Origin: Lutjanus erythropterus
Lineage: Eukaryota > Chordata > Actinopteri > Lutjaniformes > Lutjanidae
Reading direction: 5' to 3'
Assembly: GCA_020091685.1 (NCBI GenBank)
Contig: CM034605.1
Location: forward strand, 12,100,218 to 12,164,217
DNA: 64,000 bases
The notes under the pieces: generated by a model
What the model was told of the DNA's origin: nothing
The model's input: only the letters and a program-made list of their open reading frames with translations
Database searches by the model: none
Translations under genes and position numbers: made by a program
In this document: positions 39,980-50,699 of the stretch, piece after piece
Numbering within the stretch: position 1 is the stretch's first letter
Layout of the letters: every line of letters begins with the position of its first letter

Positions 39980-42900
39980 CTTGTCCACAGCTAATCTCAC
40001 GTATTATCTCACATGTTACTGAACCCAGCAGCCTAATATTGTGCACATATGACTGTGTGCTCAAGGACTTCTCGTGGTCATAGTAATTTAAAAGCTTTGA
40101 AAAACATTGAAAAACCTTTATAAAACATACATATAACCCATACCGACTGCTGACTGTTCACTTCTCTTTCCTCGCCGGAAGGGGTGGTAAATCGTCAACA
40201 ACTGCTAGGCTAAAACAAGGCTTACCTACTAGCAGTGTTGGGGAGTAACTAGTTACATGTAATTAAATTACAGAATAAATGTAATGCAGTTGCTAATCAA
40301 AATGTTGGTGATTACAAAGGGGCTGCATCCAAACACATCATTACACTATTCTACGCATTTTATTAAAGGAAACTGAGACTATATCAAACAGAAACGCTTT
40401 ATCAAAAACTTTGCTGATCCCTGGTGGCTGCATCTGGCGGTTGGTTCTTCACCGTCTGTTGCCAGGCGGAGAGCTGCACTGTAACGTGTGCACTCTTCTG
40501 GTCTTCTTATCCAACAGCCCTGCTCTAGATCCTGCCTTCATGATGGTTATAATGTCAGAGTTTTAAGTAACCGCCATGAACATACCTTGGGTTTATTTTT
40601 ATGGAAGTAACATAACAGTGTTTCTGCATTTCCTTCTGCATTTCAATTTAAAAGTAACTTTAAAAACAGGACTCCCAATCTTGTCTTAACTTGTGACTTT
40701 GTTATCCCACAGCGCACCTCTGTAACACATCTGTTGTATTTGTAATGGCTTTACTTTATACTTTCTTTCTTTTTATCTTGTTTTCTTTTATAATCAGTAC
40801 TTCTTCATTATTGTTATACTGTATGTATCACATTACATAACTTTTGTTACTATAATTTGTTCTGAAAACTGAAAATTAACTGAAAAGACAGTAAATTACA
40901 ATATGTTTTGGGGTGCTGGCCTCCTTTTTGTAGTTTTACCTAGAATCAAAGATCGGTGCAGCTTGTGTATGTCAGCCAAAAAGAAATTAGTCTCAGAACT
41001 AGACTAGTCTAGTTCCTCCAGCTGTAAATAGATATGCAGAAGGACTTGTTTGTGTTGAACAAAAACCAGACACCACTTCCAGTGTAGGTGCAGGAAGCAT
41101 TTTTCACAAGCATTTCCGAAGAAGTGATTGTGAAACAAAAATCAGCTGTCACTGTTTAAGCACGTTTTCGCACTTCACATCATGTCACAGTCAGAGCTGA
41201 TGCAACAGAAGAGACGGTGTTATTCAGGGGCATCAGCACATTTAATGTTAAAGCAGCTTCTGTAAGGGAAGAATCAGGAACAATTTCGTGTGGTGAGTTG
41301 AAGTCTTTGAATTATGATTGAAGCTTTAAAAGTGTTTAAACAGTTTTAGACATTTTGTTATTCAAATGTGTTCAGATTCCTCCTCTTTCTCTTTGTGTAT
41401 ATTTGTTCTTTATCTAAAAATATGGTATTTTTTTTAGTCCATTAATCATGGTCACAGTTGAACAAATAAACTGTAACTCCAGTTTTGTGTTATTCTAATG
41501 GCATCCTTCTGCAGCATAACTCACTGTAGCAGCACACTCGACCTCACGTCAGGAGCAACAGAATCAAGTGGAATCAAACACAGTCTAACATGTCCTTAAA
41601 AGGCAGCTCTGCTCGTGGCCTGAGCTGCTGCTGTCTGCTGTCTGCCAGCACAGATTTCACTTCTGTCAAATGAGCTTTGTCTCAGTATGGCTATAGAGTA
41701 TGTGTGTATTATACTGTGTATGTATTGTCTATTGTTTTAGGGACTTTTTGTTTTTAGAAATGCTGTTGTTAAGTGTTCTGACTTTGTTTTCTAATCTTAT
41801 GGTTTGGATCGTCAGCTTCATCACTGGTCTATGAAGAAGACAGCAGCACACTGTTGGATGTCACATCTCCTCCTGTGATGATTGCAATCAGCAGATCCAG
41901 GTCTCTTTACCAGAGACTAAACAATGATATCAAAGACATGCTGTCTGTCTACTCTCTAAGTCTTCACACTTCAACCAACTCAACGGTCAACTTGCTCAGG
42001 TGAGGAAATGTGATATTATTTTATAAGGCACTATTACACACTATTAATACAATCCATTTAAAATGAGTAGTTTTATGTGGTTAAAAATGTTAAAAATCAA
42101 AAGTGCTTATTTATATTCTAGATAAATTGACACAACAGTTAATCAGAAAAAAATATTTGTCAAAAGAAAAAAGTGACTGACTCATTTTTGTCTGTGCTGT
42201 AAATCTGATGTAGAAGTTTGAGTGTTTGTGAAATAACTTCAAACTTAAGGTGACTGTTACGGTGGTCAAGTGATTCTAAAATACACCTAATGTTAAATCA
42301 GGTTCCTGGGAATAAAAATAAATGATAAAGTCACGTTAAAAAATGCTCATAATCTAACATTTGCTGCCTACATCAACAAGGGGAACTGTAGTGGAGTAAG
42401 TGCTTAACATACATTGAAGGTGAAATACATAACAATTATTTTGCTCAAACTAAAAAGGTAAAAGTTTTATGACTGAATGAATGAATGAAATCTTTAATGC
42501 CCCTTGTATGCACAACGATCATTAAAAGACATCAACACCCATACATGATGGCACATAACATAACATAAAATATAAGCATAATCTGCAGAATTTTATAAAT
42601 CTGTAAAGGATATCAAGTTGCCAAATTCAGACAATGTGAACAAAACTTAGTAAGCAGCTGAATACTGTGATCCCACTTTAAAGACGATGTCAGACATTAT
42701 AAAATCAGTTCAAAGATGTCTCCTTAAAAAAATACAAAAATACAAATCAGGACGTTGACGACCAAATGACTAAAACTTTAAAAATACACAAACAAAGAAG
42801 AGAATAACAAAGCAAAACACCACAGCTCTGATACTTATTGCCTGCAGGAGACTGTCAGTGTGCAGCAGCTTTCATTACTTTCTACACCAATAAGAGGAGA

Positions 42901-43880
42901 CATTGAAATGTACGTTTATCTGCTGCTGCGATGACTTTAATTTCCTGTAGATGCCATAGATTGGCGCATGGTTTGTCAATCACAAAACAGCTTCATCTAA
43001 AATGAAGCTCATGAGCTCTGCCCAGAGGTCATGAACAGAATAATTATGTCACTCTTCCCATGTGACTCTGCAGGCACTGACAATATCTGGTGGTTTAGTC
43101 TTAAAGGGAAAGCAATCTTTTTATGGAAGTTCAAGTCTTGCCAAACAAACTGTGCAGCCAAAATATTTGTTTTAGTAAAGACGCAATTTGCTTTCTGGTG
43201 CCCTCAGTGGGACTTGATTTAAACACTTTAGGTGGAATATGAGGGAAAATCACTGGTTCACTCTGGTGTGAACACAAACCACAGGTTGTGGTCATGCCCA
43301 TAGTTACCACAGAGGACACAAAGGTCATGTCATCTGTGTTGTTTCTGAGAATTTGGTTGCTATTAAGAGTCATTTACAGTGTACAAATACACAGATTACA
43401 TGTGGTGAGTTTTAAAGGCAAGATTCTCATATTTTACATGAAAAAAGGTTCTCTGTGCATCTTCCAACATCTCCCCTCCCTTAGAGACTGTTTGGTTTAA
43501 AATCAAACTGAAACCACAATACCAACATTTTGATTAGTAACTGTAATTTAATTACATATTTTTCTCAGTAACTGTAACAGATTACAGTTACATTCAATTT
43601 GCAATTTAATTGCATATCCAGTTAACTAGTTACTCCCATCACTGCTGGTAGGTAAGCCTTGTTTTAGCCTTGCAGTTGTTGATGACTTGCGGACCCTGCT
43701 GACCAGTTATGAGGAGTGAAAGCTCAGCAGTCTATATAGGTTCTATTTAGGCTTTATACAGGTTTTTCAAAGAAATGTGAATCATCTCAACCACGAGAGT
43801 TCTTTGAACATTCAGTCATAAATATGTACAAAAAATTAGGCGGATGGGTCCAGTAGTATGAGAGATAAGCTGCAGACAAG
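39980..43880. repeat. 3.9-kb unit bounded by ~290-bp inverted repeats
   Basis: The left arm (39980-40272) and right arm (about 43596-43880) are inverted copies. Shared landmarks from outside in are CTTGTC-CACAGCT, GACTG-TGTGCTCAAGGACTTCTCGTGG versus GACTGAATGTTCAAAGAACTCTCGTGG, TTTGAAAAACCT, CAACAACTG, AGGCTAAAACAAGGCTTACC, AGCAGTG and GGAGTAACTAGTT. The innermost part (CAGTGTTGGGGAGTAACTAG) is a common hAT-like fish terminus. The 3.3-kb interior has no transposase that I can see; it contains one exon-like frame at 41815-41999. Best reading: a non-autonomous DNA transposon with unusually long termini, or a hAT-type element inserted at the centre of a palindromic repeat. Confidence 0.6.
41815..41999 (+). 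pseudogene. Exon-like open frame inside the inverted-repeat unit, unknown
   Basis: An acceptor-like GTCAG precedes 41816 and a donor GTGAGG follows 41999. In the frame TCA-CTG-GTC-TAT the whole interval is open and reads SSLVYEEDSSTLLDVTSPPV, then MIAISRSRSLYQRLNNDIKD and MLSVYSLSLHTS. It is polar and partly helix-like. I do not recognise the family, and no neighbouring exon with matching phase was found; a short ATG frame at 41182-41265 has no clear link. It could be a captured host exon, a remnant of a small secreted-factor gene, or chance. Confidence 0.25.
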
Positions 43881-43976
43881 CACACAAAATATTATTTTTA
43901 AAGAATACACAAATTTAACAACTTCAGATCATCTCCTGGAGAAATAAAATTTACTGAAAATATAATTTCCCATTGA

Positions 43977-44330
43977 AAGGACCAGTGTAGAGGACTTAGT
44001 GGCATCTGCTGATGAGCTTGCACCCTCCCCTTCAAAGCATGTCGGAGAACATATGGTGAACGCAAAACCCATGCAAAATGCAAAAAGTTTTGTGGCCTAG
44101 AGCCAGTGTTTGGTTTGTCCATTCTGGGCTACTGGAAACATGGCCATTTAACATGCTGGGCTCCATGGGAGAGGACCCACACCCTCTGTAGATAATTCAT
44201 TGTAAGGTAACAAAAACACAACAGTTCTTATTTTCAGGTGATTCTACACCGATGAAAACATACTTATGAATATTATATTCCATCTCTGCCATTCTGACAA
44301 TATAGACCTGTGAATCTTACACACAGGAAA
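43977..44330 (-). mobile_element. TTAA-type MITE ('GGTCCAGTGTGTA' family), copy 2
   Basis: It begins AAGGACCAGTGTAGAGGACT and ends GTGAATCTTACACACAGG. Landmarks CCTAGAGCCAGTGTTTGG, TGTCCATTCTGGGCTACTGG, AACATGGCC and TTATGAATATTATATTCCAT match copy 1 (13950-14282). Only about 875 bp separate it from the oppositely oriented copy at 45206, on the other side of asb2 exon 1. Confidence 0.65.
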
Positions 44331-44863
44331 ATTAAATCAGAAAGTTTTGCTAACTTTTTTGGTGGCCAGTTAAATACTTCTGATGGGCTGCAGCATTTAT
44401 AAAAACTTGATGAAGGCCCTGATCAGTACTATGTAGTCCATTTTCTGCGTAGTCCATGTAGTCACCACTGGCTGGAGAGGTGACTCGTGAATGATGGTGG
44501 GTTTCTCTTTATCTTCCTCGTTTTGTTTTGTTCCTTCCTATCTATCTTCTTCAAGTTCCCCTTTAAGATTAGTGCTTTTTCATTATGAGGCTGTTTAATA
44601 TGGAAACCAGCCAATGACATAAAGGCTTCATGCAAAGAAAGACATCTCTGCTGGGGCTGCGTTATCTGCAGCGCTGTTCGCCTTATCTCTGGATGGCCGA
44701 GTCTCTTGACATATATGGATAAAGCCGTCACCCTGCGGCACCCTGACAATACGGTCCTAAAATAATCTGAGCGCACAGCTGAGCCCCGCTGCTCCGCGCC
44801 GTCTGCTCGCTGCTCCGCCGCCGCTCAGAGGAAACACCGCCGTCAAATCTCTCATCTGTAATT
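44331..44863 (+). promoter_or_regulatory. asb2 upstream region
   Basis: Non-repetitive DNA that becomes GC-rich in the last 150 bp (CCGCTGCTCCGCGCCGTCTG, CTCCGCCGCCGCTCAGAGG), a plausible core promoter and leader for the asb2 first exon. No TATA box was seen. The exon for the alternative UIM-bearing N-terminus of mammalian ASB2-beta was looked for here and not found. Confidence 0.45.
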
Positions 44864-47800
44864 ATGACTAAATTCAGCTATTCAGAGTACTTATCTCAGT
44901 TCCGTAACGCTGGAGGTAAATGTAATAATGTTGTGTCGAGACTGCGAGCAGACAGGAGGAGAGGAGACGGCCAGAGCGACGTGACAGAGACAGAGACCGA
45001 GTGAGTCTTTGTTGTTGGGTCTGACAGTGTGTGTGTGTGTGTGTGTGTGTGTATGGGGCATCTGAGGTCTGCTCTATCACTGTAGAAGAATATGAATAAG
45101 ACATGTTTAATCTTGATTAACTTAATAACATCATATTTGTTGGAATTGCTTTTTTTAAAGGTTAACTAGAGCAAAAAAAAACATGCAATGACCTTGTATA
45201 AAGATTTAAAGGTCCAGTGTGTAAAATTTATCTGAATTTATTGACAGAATATAGCAGAAAGGGAATACAACAATTATAAATATGTTTCAATTAGCATATA
45301 ATCACCTGAAAATAAGAATCATTCTGTTTTTGTTAACTTAGAATGACCTCTTTCTATCTACAGAGGGAGTGGGTCCTCTTTCACGCAGGCTGCCATGTTG
45401 AACTGCCATGTTTTGCCCAGGGTGAGGCGAGTGGTATTCAGTTTGTTGCAGCCTACGTCCTTTTGCTAAATGCCACCAAAATTACATGCTGGTCCTTTAA
45501 ATCTTGATTGATTTAAAGGTGTAATTTGCAACTTCTTACAAAAAAAACCACCTATATACTCATAACATAACATAATTCCTTTAAAACATCACCTATATTT
45601 GTTCATTATTTTGCTGTGCTCTGGAAATTTTACCAACCCAAACATCAGTATTTGACATCTGGTACATTTCACCATCTGATTGGTTCTGCTGTAAGGAACG
45701 TGAAGCCTGTTTTAGAAAATTATTACAGGCGATCACAATGTAGAGAAGTGGGTTTTAAATGCATGATTATTGACTTTTCTGTATAATCTTTCAAGAGCAA
45801 ATTGTGATGCATCTGAAAATTGATTATTTCCCCTGCCCCTGTTATACAATCATTTGTATAACACATCATTTGTATCTAACTCTCCATGAGGTGATCTGCT
45901 AAGTATAAAGATTTAAGGTTGACGTTCACATCAGATTGCAGCCCTCAAACAGTGCTAATGGCTGTGCAAAATTACACTTCATCACATTGTAGTGTAAGTC
46001 GATTAAAGTGCCTTTTTTCCCCTTTCAAGGGATGTGGACCCAGTGGTCTTTGCCATCAGGAGAGGAGATGTGAAAGCTGTTAATGATCTGGCAACATCCG
46101 CTGCTCACCGCCTGCTGAGGGAGAACAAAGATGGGTGGATACCTCTGCACGATGCTGCCTTCTGTGGACAGACGGAGTGCTTGAAGAGCCTACTGAGGGG
46201 TATGACATTCAAAGCATCAATTTGAATCACATGGGCTCAGTTTGATAATGCAGAAGGGGAACATGGATCTATTCAAAGAGGCACATTTCTAACAAATGAA
46301 ATAAGTAACTCAGCTGGTTTGTGTGATGTGTCTTTTTTCCTGCTCCAGCCCATCCAGGTTCAGTAGACAAACGTACCTTGCAGGAGCAGACGGCCTTGCT
46401 GCTTGCTGTGTCTTGTGAACACTTGTCATGTGTGCGGTGCCTTCTGGAGGCAGGCGCCGACCCCGACATCAGCAACAAGAACAAAGAAACTCCTTTGTAC
46501 AAAGGTACAGCTATGAAATCAATTGTATACAGCAGAGCTATTTGGACAAAAATCAAGTATGGATAACAGTGTGTGTCTGTTTCTGTAGCCTGCGAGTTGG
46601 AGAATGTGGACTTGGTGGGCCTTATTCTGTCCTACGGAGCCACTGTGAACCAGCGGTGTGGTCAGGGCTGGACGGCCCTCCATGAGGCTGTATCCAGGAA
46701 CAACACAGAGATCTGTGAAATACTAATAAGAGCTGGGGCCGCAATCAACCCACCTAATACCTACAGCATCACACCACTTATTGTAGCAGCTCAGCGAGGA
46801 CAGATGAGGGCACTGTGTTACCTTATTGGGAAAGGTACTTTTTTTGCACAAGATACTCCTGATTCTCATGTTTCTGATCCCCATTTAAAGGTTATAAAGA
46901 CCTGATGATTTTCTGTAGGTGCAGATGTCAACATGCAGACGTGTGATGGTGTCACGGCACTGCATGAGGCGAGTAAAAATGGCCACACAGAGAGCGTAGC
47001 AGTGCTGTTGACTAAAAATGCAGATGCCAATAAACCCACTAACTCAGGACTGCTGCCGCTGCATGTTGCTGCCCAACATGGACACCATGAGTAAGTTGAG
47101 ATGCTATAACTTTTTTATTAACTTATTATTATAATAGAAAACATTAGTGTGGACTAAAGAATTGAGTGTACAATAGTATTTATTGTAAATGGAGCTATAA
47201 TAAGAGTTAAAGACATGGATGGGTTATTGGATGGGGGTCCCTGGATCAGAGCATGTTTGAAGTGACTGTTAACATTTCTTTGTAAAAGTCAATCATACGA
47301 CTACAAGGAGACACAAATTTACCACAAAGAGAACACAAAATGATGGCAAAAACAAATAAGTGCCACAAAGATAGAAAAAATGACTACAGCAACACAAAAG
47401 TACCACTAAGAGACATAAAAGTACCACAAGTAGACAAAAAAAAAACTACAAGGAGTCATAAAACTTCCACAAAGATGCACAAAATGACTACAGAGACACC
47501 AAAGCACCACACAAAACTATTACAAAGAGACACAAACATATCACAAACAGACTTAAACATATCACTACAAGACACAAAACAATTTTCAGAAAGATACAAA
47601 CTACCACAAAGACTCATGAAACAGCTACAAAGGGACAAACAATGACCACAAAGACACACAAACGCATCACAAAGAGACATAATACAGCCACAAAAAGATA
47701 CAAAACAACAATAAAACGACACAAAACAACCACACAGGGACACTGTGTGCTCCTATAAAGGACGGATGGGGGGGCTTCTACATGTCTGTGTCCAGGGGCT

Positions 47801-50054
47801 CGTTGTATTATAATCCGTCCATGGTTGAAGAAACTTTGTATGTGTTGTCTTTATGTATTTTGTGCTGTTAAGATCATCACTTTGTGTCCAGGATTGTCTC
47901 CCTGCTGATCCCAGTGACGAGTCGAGCCAGGCTCCGCCACAGTCCCCTCAGCCCCCTCCACCTGGCAGCAGAGCACAACAGACACAGTGTTGCAGCTGTG
48001 CTGCTGAAGACAGGTGCAGATGTAAATGCCACACTGGCCCACAGTCACTCTGTCCAGTATGCTGATCGACGTGTAACAGCTCTTTACTTCGCTGTAGCCA
48101 ACGGCAGCACTGAAACAGCAGAGGTGCTACTGAATGCTGGTGCTAGTCTAACCCTGGACCCTGTCAGTCCTCTACTGATGGCTGTACGGCAGGGCTGTGT
48201 CCACACTGTGTCTTTACTTCTGGAGAGAGGGGCTGATCCCAATGCCACAATCCCATCTTATGCTACAACGTTTCCTGCTGCTGTTGCACTTTGCATGAAT
48301 AATCTGCCTCTACTTAAGTGCCTTTTGGACAATGGCTGCGATGCCCTCTCCTGTTTTACATGTACGCACGGCAGTGCTTCACACCCAACAGCAGCAGGAT
48401 CCCATATCAGAAGTGGCAGCAATGGATATGTTTTGCAGAATGACAGCATGCTTCCTTTAAACTGCAGTGAGCCACCAGCGACAGCAACACAGGTGGGAAA
48501 AATAAGCAAAAGTAGCTATGTTTACTTGGGCGATATTTCTTCAAACTGATAAAAATCATTCTGAAGTTCCAAAATTCCAATGTAACTGTTTATATGGACG
48601 CTAAATTAAGTGATCCAATTAAGCATGTTTACGAGCAATTAATCAGAATTTGACTCTTTTGACAAACTGGTGCTGCCCGCTGTGTGATATAACAGAAGAA
48701 GTGGTTCTAGTTTGCCAGATGGACCCACATCGTAACCTGGGAACAGTATTAGCTTTGAATCTTTAACAGTTTCTAACAAAAAAGTTTTATCCGCTATTGA
48801 ACAGCTCTGTTTTGCCACAGCCATGTTTCTGTCGCTCCCATAAACTTGTTTGTTACACGTCACCCACCACCACGTGGAACAGACATGTGCATAAAGAAAT
48901 TTATTCCAACTACAGAGAACCATTCAGATTAAGCATTACATGGTTATTGTTTTCCTTATCAACAGATTAACAAAGGTGTACGCTTCCACTCTCAATCAGA
49001 TTGAGAAGTAATTCCGATCAGGCCAGATCAGATCAGTCTCATCTGAGTGAGGTGTTTACATGAGGCACTTTTATTCTGTGCTTTCTTTATGGTTCATGTA
49101 AACACAGCTATTGTCAGTAACTTAAATCTGTACATTCCTTTTAAGTAATGTGGCTCTTTTCTCTGATTTTCTTCTTCTTCAGTTCTGTGAGTGGATCTCA
49201 ACATCAATTATGCGTGAATGGGCTGGACCAATCATAGACCTGCTGCTGGAGCACGTTGGTCATGTTCAGCTGTGCAGCAAACTCACTGAGCTACTGAACA
49301 GCCAGGACGAATGGCTTGCTGTGAAGAGGAAGTCATGTAAGCATCAGACCAAGTATTATCACTCACTTACATCCTGACATGCAAAAGTGCATCTTTCACT
49401 TCCTCACACATGCACACAGCGCAAATGTAGTAAGGCTTTCAGAAGTATCAATATTTTTCAGTGCCACTTTTAAAACAAGTGCTCATTCCAGGGTTTCTGC
49501 AAATTTAAGACTTTTTAAGACCACTATGAATACAATTCAATACCTATTTCATATCTATATTAACAAAAAATATTTTAAAACATTTTAAGGCCTAAAATGC
49601 AGATTATTAGATTTTACACTTTTTTAGACCACGCGGACACCCTGTCATTCAAGACCTCAGTTCAGTTTTGTCTTTATTGTCCTGTCTGAAATTTGGCTTG
49701 CCACTTTTTCTGTACCAACACTGTGTGCAGGTCATTAATGAAAAACAAGCAAACAAAAAAGAAAGTGCTAAGGACCTTTTTTCTTTTTGCCATGGTATTG
49801 AAAGAGGTATTGAGTATCGTTTTTCACACTGGTATTGTGTCAAAGTTTTAAATTCATGTACTGTGACAACTCTTCATGAAAGTGACAGCTCTCTTTGTCT
49901 TTTCTCTTTTGTCTCATCCACAGTGTCACCTCGTCCACTGGTGCACCTTTGCCGATTACAAATACGAACCCAAATGGGGAGACACAGACTGAAGTCTCTC
50001 ACAAACCTACCTCTGCCAGACAGACTGATCAGATACCTGAGCCTGGCTGACTGA
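44864..50054 (+). CDS. asb2: Ankyrin repeat and SOCS box protein 2
   Basis: Eight coding exons: 44864-45000, 46030-46199, 46349-46504, 46589-46834, 46919-47090, 47892-48492, 49183-49336 and 49924-50054 (588 aa; human 587 for the alpha form). The N-terminus MTKFSYSEYLSQFRNAGG matches the human alpha start MTRFSYAEYFSLF. Around a dozen ankyrin repeats follow (for example DGWIPLHDAAFCGQTECLKS, GWTALHEAVSRNNTEICEIL, LLPLHVAAQHGH), then a C-terminal SOCS box from about residue 546: PLVHLCRLQIR (BC box for Elongin B/C) and LPLPDRLIRYL (Cul5 side). ASB2 is the substrate receptor of a Cullin-5 RING ligase that degrades filamins and acts in muscle and blood cells. Intron 1 carries a GT microsatellite and a MITE, intron 5 a minisatellite. 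It is convergent with fam181a. Confidence 0.95.
45028..45052 (+). repeat. (GT)n microsatellite in asb2 intron 1
   Basis: A run of about 12 GT units starts 28 bp past the asb2 exon 1 donor. It is likely polymorphic and close enough to the splice site to be of interest as a marker. Confidence 0.85.
45206..45500 (+). mobile_element. TTAA-type MITE ('GGTCCAGTGTGTA' family), copy 3
   Basis: TTAAAGGTCCAGTGTGTAAA opens the copy and GCTGGTCCTTTAA closes it, with TTAA on both sides. Internal landmarks: TAATCACCTGAAAATAAGAA, GAGTGGGTCCTCTTTCACG, GCCATGTTGAACTGCCATGT and GGTGAGGCGAGTGGTATTCA. About 295 bp, lacking part of the consensus middle. It lies in asb2 intron 1. Confidence 0.75.
45524..45790. 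repeat. Interspersed repeat in asb2 intron 1, related to 31730-31815
   Basis: TTATTTTGCTGTGCTCTGGA followed by CCAACCCAAACATCAGTATT and TGACATCTGGTA parallels TATTTTGCTGTGCTCGGGAT, CCAGCCCAAAACATTGGTAT and TGATGTCCTGGAA at about 31742-31805. The two are clearly homologous but family unknown to me. Confidence 0.5.
47293..47745. repeat. Degenerate minisatellite in asb2 intron 5
   Basis: About 450 bp built from imperfect units of 15-25 bp around ACCACAAAGAGACACAAAAC, with at least 18 recognisable iterations and interruptions by A-runs. Both strands stay partly open because the array is strongly biased (A/C on the plus strand), giving cysteine-rich or Thr/Lys-rich pseudo-proteins that are not real genes. 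Confidence 0.8.
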
Positions 50055-50289
50055 ACTTTAAAATGAGTGTCAAGCAATATAGGCATCAGAGACATGACTA
50101 AATTTATCATTTTGTGTTTCTTTTTTTAGCCAAATCTGTAAATGCAATTCTCTATGTATAAAACCTCTATTTATAACATATGTAATGTGACAAACAATCT
50201 CTTTAAACTGTCCGTCTGAATTTTTTGTAGTCTCAGCGAGAGTAAAAATGATCTAATGCCCAAAGGAGTTCTTGAGTGAAGTTGAATCA

Positions 50290-50295
50290 TTTATT
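50290..50295 (-). terminator. fam181a polyadenylation signal
   Basis: TTTATT on the plus strand (AATAAA on the minus strand) lies about 405 bp past the fam181a stop and 236 bp from the asb2 stop on the opposite strand, so the two transcripts converge closely. No clear AATAAA is seen for asb2 before this point. Confidence 0.55.
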
Positions 50296-50699
50296 TGAAA
50301 ATCAAAGGCAAATGTGCCTATCAAACATTACTCTGACAAACAAAAGGCAATCTATGTCCCACATTCTATTCTCATAGTTGAAAGAGAAAACTAAAACAGG
50401 ATGCTTTCATTCATTTGCACGACTTTTGGTACTTAAAAAAACAACAGTCAAACCTAAAAGTAGAAACCTTTCAACTTACTGTCAGTTTTCAGATACTTGA
50501 AGGCATCAGACTGGCATGAAAGCAAACCTGATGAGGTTATTCTGCAAGTGCAACTCAGTCCTTTAGATTGAAACAATAAAAATAGAATAAGCATCCCAAT
50601 AAGTGCTCGAAGAAGTGTCTCGTGTACAAATGTTGAAAGAGGAAAATAATTAGTCCTATTTACATATTGTTTTGTGTGGCTGGTCCATTAGTAGACTAA

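Noticed and set aside
47340-47743. Long open frames on both strands in asb2 intron 5
   Set aside because: Both are by-products of the biased minisatellite; the repeated residues follow the repeat unit.
47293-47745. CRISPR-like array
   Set aside because: Units are imperfect, contiguous and lack unique spacers; this is a minisatellite in vertebrate DNA.
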